Shown here: positions 1 to 11,485 of the stretch, piece by piece
Position numbering within the stretch: the stretch's first letter is position 1
How the letters are laid out: the number at the start of each line of letters is the position of its first letter
DNA from: Anodontia alba
Taxonomy: Eukaryota > Mollusca > Bivalvia > Lucinida > Lucinidae
Direction: 5' to 3'
Length of the DNA stretch: 64,000 nucleotides
Assembly: GCA_964016985.1 (NCBI GenBank)
Contig: OZ024821.1
Span: forward strand, 12,946,620-13,010,619
Translations under genes and position numbers: made by a program
Notes under the pieces: generated by a model
What the model saw: only the letters and a program-made list of their open reading frames with translations
Told to the model about the DNA's origin: nothing
The model's database searches: none

Positions 1-161
1 AGATGGCCGCCATGCCCATATTTGGTAAAAACACTTAAAAATCATTTCCAGAACCAAGAAAGCTTTAAGGCTGAATCTTGGTACATAACATAACATACAG
101 CAAAGTCAGCTTTGCGTCCCAATGCATTTGTATGGGGAAAATGTTGAAAAATCATTTTCTC

Positions 162-1088
162 TTGCTTCTTCTTGTTTTGAAGAGTCGCGTAAGCTCGTTG
201 GAGCTTGTAATACTCTCTCTGAACGTTTTCTCTATACTGTTTCGCGTTAGCCAGTTCCTGTAATTAGATAGTCCTTTCTAGTATATCTCTGCCAGATTGA
301 ATCTATCTGGCATAAGGAATCTATCAAGTCTTGTTTTAAATTTAATCACTGTGTCACTTGATACTATTTCTTCACTTAGAGAGTTCCACGAATTGATGAA
401 TCTCACAGGAAACGCGTTCAACATTTTCTTATGACAACTTGGTTTCTGTATTTTGTATAAGTGGCCTCTCGTTCAATTGTTGTTAAATTCCAGGAATTTT
501 CCTGGATGTAAGTCTTTAAATCCTTGAAGTATCTTATATAATTGTATCAGGTCATAGCGCTTTCTTCTATAATGTAGTGTTGGAAGATTTAACCTTTGTA
601 GTCTCTCTTTATTGAAAGTTCCTTCAACTCGGGTAATAATTTAGTAGCACGTTTCTGAACATTTTCAACTATTTGTTTGTTCTTTTTATATGTGGGAAAA
701 TAAACACTTCCTCCATAGTCCAGAATAGATCTGATTAATGTCTTGTATAGAGTTAAAAATGACTCCTTGTCTAGGGACTTGAAGGTTCTTTTAATAAGAC
801 CAAGAAGTTTATTACATCTGTTCATCACATAAGTAATATGTTCATTAAATTTCATATTATTTTGAAACCATATGCCAAGGTTTTTCTCGGTAGTGTCTTT
901 TGGTAGTGATTTAAGTTTTCCATCTTTATCTAACAGTTTGTAATTGAAGTGTTGTCTCACATTGCCATATTCCACAACTTTGCACTTGGGGACTGAGAAT
1001 TCGAGCAACCATATTCTACTCCATTCACTTAATTTCAGTAAGTCTCTTTGTAATTTTTCTTGATCTTTCTTATCTCCAACTGCTGTAT
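162..1088 (-). mobile_element. 5'-truncated non-LTR retrotransposon, reverse transcriptase C-terminal part (dead)
   Basis: The minus strand encodes the end of a LINE reverse transcriptase. From about 1080 it reads as the thumb region with DLLKLSEWSRIW and VPKCKVVEYG, then MNRCNKLLGLIKRTF, SLYKTLIRSILDYGG and NVQKRATKLLPEL. A frameshift near 640 leads into RLNLPTLHYRRKRYDLIQLY, and after a stop near 480 the usual tail RFINSWNSLSEEIVSSDTV follows. This order is typical of Jockey/CR1-like LINEs. Only the last ~300 codons remain, as expected of 5' truncation during target-primed insertion. The 3' end finishes in a short AAGAAG-type run at 162-180. The flanking array sequence is continuous across the insertion (TCATTTTCTC then AAAATGTATTAA), which fixes both ends. 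The copy cannot make protein. Confidence 0.85.
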
Positions 1089-1333
1089 AAAATGTATTAA
1101 AGACTTATGGCTGAAACTTACAATGGATGATTGAAGTAGATAAACTTTTTAGTTAAAATCAAAATTTTGTCTCCTGGGGGTTATTTGCCCTTGCCCCAGG
1201 GCTATACATGTAAAAAATCATGGAATCTTTAAATATCTTCTTCTCTGAAACCACTTGAGCAATTTTTACCAGATTTAACATGGGGCCTTTTGAAAGAATA
1301 TTCACAATTTGTTTGAATGGTTCCGCGCTATTG

Positions 1334-2008
1334 CAGGGTGGCCACACATTTTTAGCAATCAAATTCCCTGATTTTTCCCTGATTTGATTTGATTTTCCCT
1401 GATTAAAAACCTTAATATTATCGCAATGGCCCCTACTTTTAGAAATCATATACTGATTTTTTGTGAATCCCAGTATAAATGTATGTACACAGTACTACAT
1501 ACAGCCATAATGGTATGGTAAAACACCCTAATTATATCCCTTGTTATAGTCATTGTGTTATTCTTGATACATTCTTAAGAATATGATATTGGTGCATGCA
1601 TACACACTTCTACTTGAGCTCTGGGGCAACGATTGCTCAATTCCGTTTTGGCTTCTAACTGCACTGATATATATTTTTGCATCAAAATTTAATGACAGAC
1701 ATTGGGTTTGCAATAAAATGTCCACTTCGGAATGAGAAAAAGAAAAAAAAACAATATACAGCAAACAAGTACTCCACCTAACAAGTACTCCACCTTTAAG
1801 TAAGATTAGATCTGCAGGTATTTTAAGCATATGGCAGAAAGAAACCACCAGTGGCCACATCTGAACAGCTATAAAATTTGAATATTTTGACCTTACAAAG
1901 ATAAGATTTTTCCCTGATTTTCAGCAAAATTTCAAATTCCCTGATTTTTCCCTGCAGGGATTTTTTTTTCACCATTTTCCCTGTTTTCCAGAGTGCGTGG
2001 CCACCCTG
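1334..2008. mobile_element. Non-autonomous DNA transposon with CAGGGTGGCCAC terminal inverted repeats
   Basis: The segment starts CAGGGTGGCCAC and ends GTGGCCACCCTG, a perfect 12-bp inverted repeat. It contains runs of TTCCCTGATTTTTCCC at both ends (about 1355-1400 and 1910-1985), as in widespread hAT-like non-autonomous elements. Array A sequence resumes on both sides. A 4-bp TATT flanks it on each side; I could not find a clean 8-bp duplication, so the superfamily is inferred from the termini. No transposase frame is present. Confidence 0.7.
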
Positions 2009-3499
2009 TATTCGACAAGATGGCCGCCATGCCCATATATGGTAAAAACACTTAAAAACTGATCTAGAATCGAGAAAGCTTTAAGGCTGAATCTTGGTAT
2101 ATAGCATCAGGGACTCAAGGTCTACTTAATTAGATTGACCTTTGACCTTCGACAAGGTCAAATTTTCATCCCCATGCATTTGTATGGGGAAAACGTTTAA
2201 AAATCATTTTCTCAAAATGTATTAACCAGTGATGGCTGAAACTTACAATGGGTGATAAACTATTTAGTTAAAATCAAAATTTTGTTCACTGGGGGTTATC
2301 TGCCCATGCCCCTGGGCCATATGCATGTATAAAATCATGGAACTTTTCTCTGAAACCACTTGAGCAATTTTTTACCAGATTTCTCATAGGGCCTTTTGTC
2401 GAAAGAATATTCACATTTTGCTCGAATAATTCCACACCATGGAACAACATGGCAGCCATGCCCATATATGGTAAAAACACTTAAAAATCATCTAAAGCTT
2501 TGAGGCCGACTCTTGGTATATAGCATCGGGGACATGGTCTACCAAATTTATTCAAATGATGACCATAGGTTGACCTTTGCCTTTTTACGGCAAGGTCAAA
2601 CTTGCGTCCCAATACATTTGTATAGGGAAAATATTGAAGAGTCATATTCTCAAAATGTAATAAAGGCATGGCTGAAACTTACAATGTATGACTAAAGTAT
2701 TAAAACATTTTAGTTACAATCAAAATTTTGTCCCCTGGGGTTTATCTGCCCTTGCCCCTGAGCTATATACATGTATAAAATTGTGTAAATTTTTAATGTC
2801 TTCTTCACTGAAACCACTTGAGCAATTTTCACGTATTTCACTTGGGGCCTTCTGGGTATTGATAATTTATTCGAATGATTCCACGCCACTGAACAAGTTG
2901 GCCGCCATGCCCATAAATGGTAAAAACACTTAAAAATCTTCTCCAGAACCAAGAAAGCTTTGAGGCTGAATCGTAGCATATAGCATCGGGGACAATGTCA
3001 ACCGAGTTTGTTCAAATGATGTTTGTAGGTTGACCTTTGACTTTTTTATGGCAAGGTCAAATTTGTGCCATCATAATTTGTATGGGGAAAATGTTGAAAA
3101 TTATTTTCTCAATATGTATTAAAGAATAATCGCTGAAACTTAAAACGCATTATTAAAGAAGTAAAACTTTTTAGCTACCGTTAAAATTTTGTTGTTGTTT
3201 TTTTGTACCCTTGCCCCTGGGCTATGTACGTATATCATAAAATCATGAAATCTTTAAATGTCTTCTCTAAAATCGCTTGAACAATTTTCACCAGATTTCA
3301 CATGGGGTCTTCTGTCCAAAGAATGTTGACAATTTGTTCAAATGGTTCTGCGCCATTGAACAAGATGGTTGCCATGCATATATGGTAAAACACTTAAAAA
3401 ATTTCTTCTCCAGAACTAAGAAAGCTTTTGGGATGAATCTTGGTAGACAGCATCATCAATCTGTCTGTCACGCTATCTACTCCTAAACCACTGGGCATT

Positions 3500-3680
3500 C
3501 TTTCGCCAGAAACTGACAACTGCCCTTCTTGAATCAGCGGAAGGGAGAGAATGACCGTAGAAAATATTTCATGATCAATCTCTATGACAGAATGTTGCCG
3601 ACCTCGGCAGGGGTTGAACCCGCGACCTCCTGGTCTCCAGTCGGACGGCGCATCCAACTGAGCCACCGAGGCCGGCTTCA
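3500..3680 (-). mobile_element. tRNA-derived SINE head and body
   Basis: On the minus strand 3677-3596 reads as a tRNA-like module: acceptor-like GGCCTCG, A-box-like TGGCTCAGTTGG, and B-box-like GGTTCAACCCC followed by an acceptor complement CGAGGTC. The anticodon stem does not fold well, so this is a tRNA relic and not a tRNA gene. Downstream on the same strand is a body ending near the TTTCTGGCGAAAGAATG block, which recurs on the plus strand at 4690. A frame through it reading SVAQLDAPSDWRPGGRGFNP is a translation of the tRNA-like part and not a gene. Confidence 0.6.
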
Positions 3681-3699
3681 TTGCCCGTATTTTGTATTT

Positions 3700-4060
3700 T
3701 ATACCGGTTGCAGATGCACAGGCTGATTTAGATATTCCTTGTTTGAGTATTGTATTTACCCGCTTGAATAATTTTATATTAGTGCCTGTTGATGTGTCTA
3801 AAATTGCTGGATGAGTGGCAAACAGTATAGACACTGTCCGGTTTGGGTCTACATTGTTCCAAGGTTTGTCGTCAAATCTTCCTTACCATACTTGTTCTAA
3901 AATTTACACAAGTCCATTTTACTACCTGTTGTTGTGCGAAAGGTACGGTGGCTGAGTGGCAAACAATCTAGACCCAGATCAGACGCCGCGTTTCGCGGTG
4001 TCTGATCTGGGTCTGCACTGTTTGCTCAGGCCTAACTATCTAAATACTTAGGATAAATGT
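3700..4060. repeat. Dispersed element with 44-bp hairpin at 3970-4013
   Basis: The segment contains GAGTGGCAAACA(A/G) and a near-perfect palindrome (AGACCCAGATCAGAC ... GTCTGATCTGGGTCT, loop CGCGTTTCGCG), then GCACTGTTTGCTCAGGCCTA. The same block with the same hairpin position occurs at 49500-49640, and half copies lie at 21765-21850, 28030-28075 and 55825-55895. Non-coding; a MITE-like repeat of undefined ends. Confidence 0.6.
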
Positions 4061-4683
4061 GGTTCGTTAATTTCCTACTTGTTTTCTGTGTCTTGAACTG
4101 TCTTCTGTACAAAATACCCAATAATTACTTTATTACCCACCAGGAGTGGTTTTATGCAGTATAATCTATACCAGGTGTTATCTGAACGATGACCATAATG
4201 ATAGCTTTAGGCGGAATTTCCTCTTAAAAGGGACGTAATTCTTATCGTTCCTTGCAGTTAGTTTTGGAATTTTCTCATCTAAAAATAGATTAATAGTCTG
4301 CCTATTTGTACAACTGTCGTAGGCAAGTTCACGGGGTTTAACGTAAAACACAGTATCTCTTCTGTTTTCATAACTCAATTTGGACGATACTCTTGCTCGC
4401 TTGAAACGAGTTACAACCTTTGATCATTTATTTAATGAAATCGAGACTGTTAAAAGTCTGTCTTCGTGGATCGGGTCATGATAGTCAGTAGATTTGACCC
4501 ATCATATAAAATGCGGTGTCTTGGTGGAAAACATGTACCAGCCCCAAAACCCGGGCAGTAGCAAATTGTTAGGTCAAGCGAGTGTGAATATTATTGGCTA
4601 GGAAACGATTATATTGGTATTTGTTGAAGGATGGTGAGACACAAAAAAAATAGGGATAGGTGGATAGTGCTTTAAGGACTTGG

Positions 4684-4835
4684 CTTCCAGTTTCTGGCGA
4701 AAGAATGTGCACAATACTGGTTAACCGCTTAGAGGACTAAGCCTGCCCAGTAAACGTGTGGTTAGGTAAACTGACCGCGCTCGACATGACCCCATTGGGT
4801 TGACTGGGCCGTAAAACCTCAACACAAACAAACAA
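4684..4835 (+). mobile_element. SINE-like 3' fragment
   Basis: It begins with CCAGTTTCTGGCGAAAGAATG, shared in reverse with the SINE at 3500, and ends GGGCCGTAAAACCTCAACACA followed by AAACAAACAA. This tail resembles the GTAAAACCC-A-rich ends of mollusc tRNA SINEs (compare 53690-53720). The tRNA head is missing. Confidence 0.45.
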
Positions 4836-4934
4836 GGACTTGGCTTCTGTTGGAGAATGTGCTTCAGTTTTAACCAATTTAGTAAGACTCATAGAATTTG
4901 CTTTTGGCTGGGCAGATGGGAATATTAATACACT

Positions 4935-5130
4935 TCGGCTTCGCCGTCGTGAAAAGGCGTAGTATCGTTAATAAAGACGTAGTATCGCGGGACAAAGGCG
5001 TCATTACGCGAAAAAATGTGTGGTTATGTAAAAGCATAGAAATGCGAAAGAAAGGCGTAAATAACACCAATCAAAGGCGTAGAAACGTGAAACAAACGGC
5101 GTTTACACGCAAACAAACGCGTTCTCACAA
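4935..5130. repeat. Degenerate ~20-bp minisatellite (GGCGTA-ACGCGAAA type)
   Basis: Ten or so imperfect units of the kind AAAGGCGTAATAACGCGAAA follow each other. A frame of 123 residues rich in R, K, N and V runs through it, but it is only the repeat read in one frame. A reverse-complement array of the same kind is at 23768-23970. Confidence 0.7.
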
Positions 5131-5163
5131 TTTTTACGAATATATAAGCGGAGTGTCTGCTGC

Positions 5164-5450
5164 CAGACGTCGGGTAGTAGCGAATTATCGAGACATTTGT
5201 TGCTGCCAGACGTCTGGTTGTAGCGAATTATCGAGAAATTTGCTGCTACATGTACCAGACGTCGGGTAGTAGCTAATTTTCGAGAAAGTTGCTGCTGCCA
5301 GACGTCTGGTAGTAGCGAATTATCGAGAAATTTGCTGCTGTCAGACGTCGGATAGTAGCTAATTATTGAGAAAGTTGCTGCTGCCAGACGTTTGGTAGTA
5401 GCGAATTATCGAGAAATTTGCTGCTGTCAGACATCTGGTAGTAGCAAAGG
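5164..5450. repeat. 43-bp tandem repeat, seven copies, with 86-bp higher order
   Basis: CAGACGTC or close variants occur at 5164, 5207, 5256, 5299, 5342, 5385 and 5428. The spacing is 43 except for one 6-bp longer unit carrying TACATGTAC. The second half of the array alternates two variants (TAGCGAATTATCGAGAAATT and TAGCTAATT(A/T)TTGAGAAAGT), so the copying unit is 86 bp. Non-coding. Confidence 0.9.
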
Positions 5451-5496
5451 TTCGTATAATGGATGTCTTTGTTTTGTTTTTAACATCTTTATGTTT

Positions 5497-5498
<2 letters not shown>

Positions 5499-5537
<39 letters not shown>
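5499..5537. repeat. (CT)n microsatellite
   Basis: Uninterrupted CT dinucleotides. Confidence 0.97.
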
Positions 5538-5542
<5 letters not shown>

Positions 5543-5608
5543 TCTTTTATGTACAGCAGACAACAGCCAATAACTCAATATTATATATTATATTCGTGAA
5601 GCGAAATA

Positions 5609-5939
5609 CAGTTGACTCTCGTTATCTCGACCTCGCTTATCTCGAATAACCGCTTATCTCGAAGTGAAAATCTGGTCCCTGCCTATACATGAAAACCTAA
5701 CAACAGATGGAAAATATTGTAGAAAAGAGGAGAAATTGCTCCTAAGGAGCAATTTCTCCCCTTTTCCACAATATTTTCAATATATCTCTAACTTCAAAAG
5801 TCCAATTACCTATCAGTTTGTTCAATGTGGTTAATCAAATTTTTTCTTCCTCAATTCTGCAAACCTGATATGTCGAACTACGGATATCTCGAAGTATTTC
5901 AGAGAGTCCCTTGGAATTCGAGATAACGAGAGTCGACTG
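5609..5939. mobile_element. TA-flanked MITE, CAGTTGACTCTCGTTATCTC ends, inner hairpin
   Basis: The ends are CAGTTGACTCTCGTTATCTC and GAGATAACGAGAGTCGACTG, flanked by TA on both sides, as for Tc1/mariner/pogo (Tigger-like) elements. The centre holds a hairpin about 60 bp long (AAAGAGGAGAAATTGCTCC / GGAGCAATTTCTCC-CTTTT). Copies lie at 7368-7700 and 41073-41401. No transposase. Confidence 0.85.
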
Positions 5940-5968
5940 TACTTTTACGAGATGATCTCAACCTTTAA

Positions 5969-6140
5969 CACTCTCTGGGCCAAATAGACCAATTCAGTAG
6001 ACGTCAAACTGATGATATACAAGTCTCTTACTTTTTCCAGAAAAAAGACTTTGAAATTTCATGCAAATAGCCTGTATAAAATGTCAAAAATATTTTCTAG
6101 GAAAGATAAGACAACCATAAAAATGTTGTCTGCTGAATGT
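5969..6140. mobile_element. Probable TTAA-flanked MITE (CACTCTCTGGG type)
   Basis: TTAA occurs at 5965-5968 and 6141-6144. Inside are CACTCTCTGGG and CTGCTGAAT, which match parts of the elements at 55411-55610 and 27135-27290. The inner hairpin is partly lost. Weaker than the other TTAA elements. Confidence 0.5.
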
Positions 6141-6192
6141 TTAACCCGGCATGCTGACATCACGAATGTCAAATACATAAACTGTTGAAGTG

Positions 6193-6195
<3 letters not shown>

Positions 6196-6271
<76 letters not shown>
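6196..6271. repeat. (TG)n microsatellite
   Basis: About 38 uninterrupted TG units. The minus strand gives a His-Thr frame that is not a gene. Confidence 0.97.
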
Positions 6272-6277
<6 letters not shown>

Positions 6278-6704
6278 TCCTTTTTTCTGTTTCCAATGTA
6301 GTAAAATAAATTATAAAATAGTATGGAAGATATCCAGGAACAGCCACAATAAAAGAACATAGTCGTTTTTATCGTTTCAAATACATAGGTGCTTGTGAAA
6401 ACGAAACTAACAGCAAGTGTCATACGCCACGCCTATTTAACAAGGTCGGCCGGTCAGTAAGAGCACTAACTTCTACGCATTTCCTGTTAACACATTCAAC
6501 GGAAGAGTTTTAAGGTCGATGGATTGTGCAAGGGCGCTGCCTCTATGTGACTCAGTTGCCTGGTAGCGTTAAAAATCTGAACTGAATTCTGCAAGATTAC
6601 TACGTATCATGATAAACCACGTCCATTCAAAAGGGGCAGGAAAAATGCATTTTTCATTAACTTGGACGAAAAAAAAATCATACTCTAATTTTAGTAGGCA
6701 TAGT

Positions 6705-6807
6705 ACAAGTAGTAGTAGTAGTAGAAGAAATATTAATAGTAATAATAGTAGTAACTATAATAATAATAGTAATAATAATAATACCTATATTATTATTATT
6801 ATTATTA

Positions 6808-6877
<70 letters not shown>
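6705..6877. repeat. AGT/AAT then long (TTA)n trinucleotide repeat
   Basis: A degenerate AGT/AAT stretch (6705-6785) passes into about 30 TTA units (6789-6877). Poly-Ile and poly-Asn frames on either strand are products of the repeat. Confidence 0.95.
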
Positions 6878-7367
6878 GCCGCAACCAGAGAAACTTAGCA
6901 CAAGAAATCTGTACAAAAAATGTGGCGACCAAATAACTGACATCCTCAAAATGACCGTTTAATCATTTTTATGACAATTGGAGGTAATTCTGGTCGGGAT
7001 CCCACCAGTAAGACTGAGTAAAAATATACGACAAGTAAAGGGAATCGTTATCTGCTGTACAACAGAGAACAAAGGCCCTGATAAGACTGCACGAATGCAC
7101 AGGATGATCAGAATCCACACTTTTCTCTTACAGACACCTTACCATTTGACATTTGAATTATAAAAGCTCAGTTAGACTTTGGATTTCATAAATGGATATG
7201 TTAAGGGAAATGTATACACCTTCAAAGGAGGCAACTCTTTCAAAATTATGTTTGTCTCCTAAATAAATAGGGGTCTATTCTTAAAGGAAAAACAAAATGC
7301 TCCTGAGGACCAAATTTTTTTGCTGTAAGTGTAAACCCCTAATGGAATGGGTCACTATGCAGGAAAG

Positions 7368-7700
7368 CGGTCGACTCTCGTTATCTCGAATTCCAAGGGA
7401 CTCTCTGAAATACTTTGAGATATCCGTACCTCGAAATATCAGAGTTGCAGAAGTAAGGAAAACGATAAATCGAACAACCACATTTAACAAATGAATATAT
7501 AATTTGACTCCTGAAGGTAGAGACATATTGAAAATATTGTGGAAAAGAGGAGAAAATGCTCCCTTAGGAGCACTTTCTCCTCTTTTCCACAATATTTTGT
7601 TACCTGTTCTTAGATTTCCATGTTAAAACAGGAACAAGAATTTCATTTGAGATAAGCGGTTGTTCGAGATAAGCGAGGTCGAGATAACGAGAGTCAACTG
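7368..7700. mobile_element. TA-flanked MITE, second copy of the CTCTCGTTATCTCGA family
   Basis: Left end GGTCGACTCTCGTTATCTC, right end GAGATAACGAGAGTCAACTG then TA. The inner hairpin near 7545-7600 (GGAAAAGAGGAGAAA-TGCTCC and complement) matches the 5609 copy. The element is in the opposite orientation relative to its asymmetric parts. Confidence 0.8.
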
Positions 7701-7702
7701 TA

Positions 7703-10117
7703 TGCCAGCTATATCCATTTTCTCTAACGTGATGAGTAGCAAACAACCTAATCTCAGCAGAAAGACTCAGTCATGCCTACTAAACTTAATATGTGCAATA
7801 TCCTGTTATGATAACATATTTCAGCCTGCTCCTGTTGCTATGCACAGGCTCATTTAAGAGACCCATAGCTCTAGATGAATGGAATTATCGAGGATAACTG
7901 AATGATAACTTTCCTATTTTTCCAGAAGAATATACGTATGATGTCAGTACTTTGTCAACTTGGTGAGAAGAATCCAGTAAGTACCCAGAACGTTAAATTC
8001 TAAGGAGATATATGGAGAATTATCGTAAACCAGTCCTTGGTACTCATTATCTTGAGCAAAGAAATATTAGGGTACCAGACAGAATGAGGCAAGCAGCATA
8101 TCAAGAAACAATGCTATCTAGCGTATTTGTCTAAGTTGTTGTTGAGTCTGCTAGCGACAGCTAGCAGGCTCTATGCAATCGCATGGGGTTTTTTACTACG
8201 TCACAAGCGGATTTTCATCACCGCTATATTCATACGCGCACTACTTCTTAATCAGACGCAATGCGGCACTATTACGGCGAACTGAATGTGAAGCAGGGGA
8301 TTTTTTTTATAGCTTTTCTATTTCGCTAACATAACTGTAACTGAAATCGATTTAGATAGTGCAATTTGAAACATAGACCAAAATTCGGTGTAGTAATACA
8401 CGCGCTACTTTTGTCAATCACCCCACGCCATCTTTGATGTTGTGCTTAGCAACGGATGCTGAACGAAAAGAAAGTATCAGAATCTACTTATTCGATATTG
8501 AATATAGCAAGACATCAGGCATTTAATTCATTCCTCCTACATGAAATTACTTTATTCACACCTCAGTGACACGGAGTTGTCTGACGACTGCTGGCCCATT
8601 TATACGTTATGACCCTTCTTTTGTGGACATCGGAAAATCTCTTGAAAACGGAAAAGAGTAGGCATAGCTGGTCGGGCTAATCTGTTGATGCTTAGGTGAA
8701 GCACTATCAAATGACAATCAGTTATTAAAGCTAATCTGGATTGAACATAGCCATTTCAAATTTATTTAATCTGCTCGTCTTCATAATAAGTTGATAAAGA
8801 TAAATTTATAAAATTGCACCAGAATAATCGTGGAGCTACATCAGGTGTTGAATATGTATGAACTGGAGCATATCTAGACTTGAACTTTGATAATTCTAGA
8901 AATTGGAAATTGCTGCTGGAGATACACTCATTTGGAATAATCAGGTGGTAAACTTCATTGGAAAATAAAGAGGTTCATTACTCCAATCACTGCATTGGCT
9001 TATATATGCAGATAATAAAATGGATTTTTTTTTGTGAAGAAAGAAACAAAACAGAAGAGAAATAATTGTATTTAGTTTTTCAGTACATGGTTAGATTATT
9101 TATGTATATCTGTTTTACACAGATGCCTCAGTAAAGACCCATTCTTATTTATACATTAAAAGAAGTAGAATGCATTTCCATCTGACTGATTTTGAGAAAT
9201 TAAATTGATAGTGAAAGCATGTAGTACAAAGTGTTCATGTTGGTTGTTTTTCAAGGAATAGTAAATTTTCACACAAAGCCATGTCTCTGAATGTAAATTT
9301 AATATTGGATGAAGCCACTGGTTGTAAGAAAGTGTGAAAATACGGATATAGAGCAAAATCCAGGTCCATCAAATCATATAAATCTAATTATGTAATTAAG
9401 TTAATGCCTTTTTTCGCGACACCGCCTTCTGAACAATTCAGAGTAACTACAGTTGCTATACTGGATGTACATTACTCTGTGGTGGTTCTGAATCTCTTTT
9501 AACTACACTTTTATTTAACTTTAACATGCGTAAAGTAACGTTATTATTTACCTGTATTATCAGTTAGATAACACACTTTTTGAATAAAAATTACCGGCAT
9601 GTTTCTTATTTTTCTTAAGGAATATATGTTGTGGATATTCATTAAAAGAGCCCTACCAATGAATGACCTTCTAATAAGTTCCAACATGTTTTTGTGTAGA
9701 AATTATAATGAACTAGAACATGTGTTTGAACAACACTATGACCCCAACTATATGGTTTCCCTTAAACATGCATTGTCCATAATACTGAAACACTAAAAAT
9801 GGCTAACTTCAAAAGTAAGAATAGGATGGCCGAAACATTCCCATACAGAACTAGTATTTTTACCGCTGGGCGGCGAATAAATTCCAACCACAGTTTCGTC
9901 TGCCATCATAATGAGAGTAAAGCAAAATGCAATTGGCTATCAGTCAAGCGTCATCCAATCTAAATCGCACTCTGAAAATGTCACTTTGTAGACCGGATTA
10001 AAGAATGTAACGAAAACAAATAAGCGAATCTGAATAGAAGCATTCATCATATCGATACTCCATCATGTGTATCGATACATGAAGCGTATCGGGATGCACC
10101 AATGCATCGATGAATCG
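7703..10117. other. Gene-poor stretch, no repeat family recognised
   Basis: I see no frame with protein-like composition, no splice-linked exons and no tandem array. Short frames near 9156 (minus) and 9599 (plus) have no recognisable domain. A fragment of the GATCAG-CTGCGCA family lies just upstream at 7060-7115. Part of this may be intronic or ancient repeat. Confidence 0.5.
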
Positions 10118-10905
10118 TCCAACCACTAGGCGTAACTCAGCTAATATTTGGTGGACTGTAACCTCAAAACAATACGCCCTTCTCTACATCTTGGTCTAAC
10201 TATAGCATAAATGAAGTTTCAGCTTGATCGGATATAAATTGTAGGAGGAGTTAACCAGAAACTAGAAGTTTAAAGAAATTTTCAATGGGTCTTAACTCTG
10301 CTAATATTTAGTGGACTGTAACCTTGAAACAATATGTGCTGCTCCACGTCATGGTCTAGCTATAAATGAAGTTTCAGCTTGATCGGATGTAAATTGTAGG
10401 AGGAGTTAGCCGGAAACAAAAAGTTTAATGAAATTTTAAAAGGGACATAACTCTGCTAATATTTGGTGGACTGTGACCTAGAAACAATATGCACTGCCCC
10501 CACATCTTGGTCTAACTATAAATGAAGTTTCAGCTTGATCAGATGTAAATTGTAGGAGCAGTTATCTGGAAACGAAAAGTTTAAAGGAATTTTCAAAGGG
10601 CTATAACTCTGCTGATATTAAGTGGACTGTAACCTCAAAACAATATGCACTGTTCCACATCATGGTCTAACTATAAATGAAGTTTCAGCTTGATCAGATG
10701 TAAAGTGTAGGAGTTAACCAGAAACGAAATGTTTTCTGAAATTTTCGAAGGGGCATAGCTCTGCTAATAATTGGTGGTCTGTAGCCCAAAAACAATATGT
10801 GCTGCTTCACATCATGGTCTAGCTATATACCAAGTTTCATTTTAATCGGATGTAAACTGTAGGAGGCGTTAGCCAGAAACGAAAAAGTTTTCTGACGGAC
10901 GTCAT
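10118..10905. repeat. Tandem array, ~155-bp unit, five copies
   Basis: TAACTC(A/T)GCTAATATT-GGTGGACTGTAACC-type blocks start near 10130, 10290, 10445, 10600 and 10752, giving a 153-160 bp period. Each unit also has ATGAAGTTTCAGCTTGATC and TTGTAGGAGGAGTTA-CC. The last unit ends in TTTTCTGACGGACGTCATACCC. Divergence between units is moderate, so the array is not recent. Non-coding. Confidence 0.88.
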
Positions 10906-11485
10906 ACCCCGTAAAATAATATGTCCCGTTTTTCAAACAGGTGTATAATAATTCAAAAAAGTATAAATGCAAGAGTTATGGTTCTTGCGCGCTGCATGTT
11001 GTCTAATGCTGATTGATATTTACATGACCTTTCTTGAAGATATCTTGAACAGGTTTCAAGTTACAGAGCGGACACGATTTTGTGACGCATAAAGTTCCAA
11101 GTGAAATAACTCAAAAAGTATAAATGCAAGACATATGGTTCTTGTGCTCTGCATGTAAGATAATGTTGATTGATATTTATATGAAGTTATGTGGAGACAG
11201 CTTGAACCATTTTCAAGTTACAGAATGGACAAGATTTTGTGACAGATGCCCGAGGGAAAAAACAATACACATCTCCCTACCCTAAAGGGAGGAGACATAA
11301 ATATCAGAATCCTAGCTCAAGCGGGAGGGGGTATATTGCTTTTGGTGCAGATCTTATCAGCACTGGCGTCCCCATCCAAGGGTGTGTGTGGGGGGAGGTG
11401 GGGGGGGGGAATATTTAGAACAGAATAGATTCAAAAACAGGCATAACTGGCATGCTAGGTCCAGTGGGGGAAAAAAAAAAAAAGC

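Larger units (their letters stand above)
1..3450. repeat. Tandem array A, ~430-460 bp unit, at least five copies
   Basis: The landmark GGCCGCCATGCCCATA followed by TGGTAAAAACACTTAAAAATC recurs near 8, 2022, 2452, 2902 and 3365. The last spacings are about 430, 450 and 463 bp. The first spacing (2014 bp) falls to about 412 bp once the LINE at 162-1088 and the element at 1334-2008 are removed, so this is one array with two later insertions. Each unit also carries an AAGGTCAAA block, a TTGTATGGGGAAAA block and a CCCTGGGG(G)TTAT block. The array runs off the left edge. No coding potential is seen; short frames here are chance. Related units lie in opposite orientation at 13428-14855. Confidence 0.85.

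Noticed and set aside
1334..2008. Confident hAT assignment from target duplication
   Set aside because: The 8 bases on each side do not match; only TATT is shared, so the superfamily is left open.
3596..3677. Functional tRNA gene
   Set aside because: A and B boxes are present, but the anticodon arm does not pair and the sequence continues as a SINE.
3394..3834. 146-residue minus frame with AQLDAPSDWRPGGRGFNPC
   Set aside because: The peptide is the translation of a tRNA-derived SINE head, and the rest is array and repeat sequence.
5164..5450. CRISPR-like regular repeats
   Set aside because: The repeats are contiguous without unique spacers, and the DNA is animal nuclear.
6141..6932. Frames of poly-His/Thr, poly-Asn and poly-Ile
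   Set aside because: They are direct translations of (TG)n and (TTA)n microsatellites.
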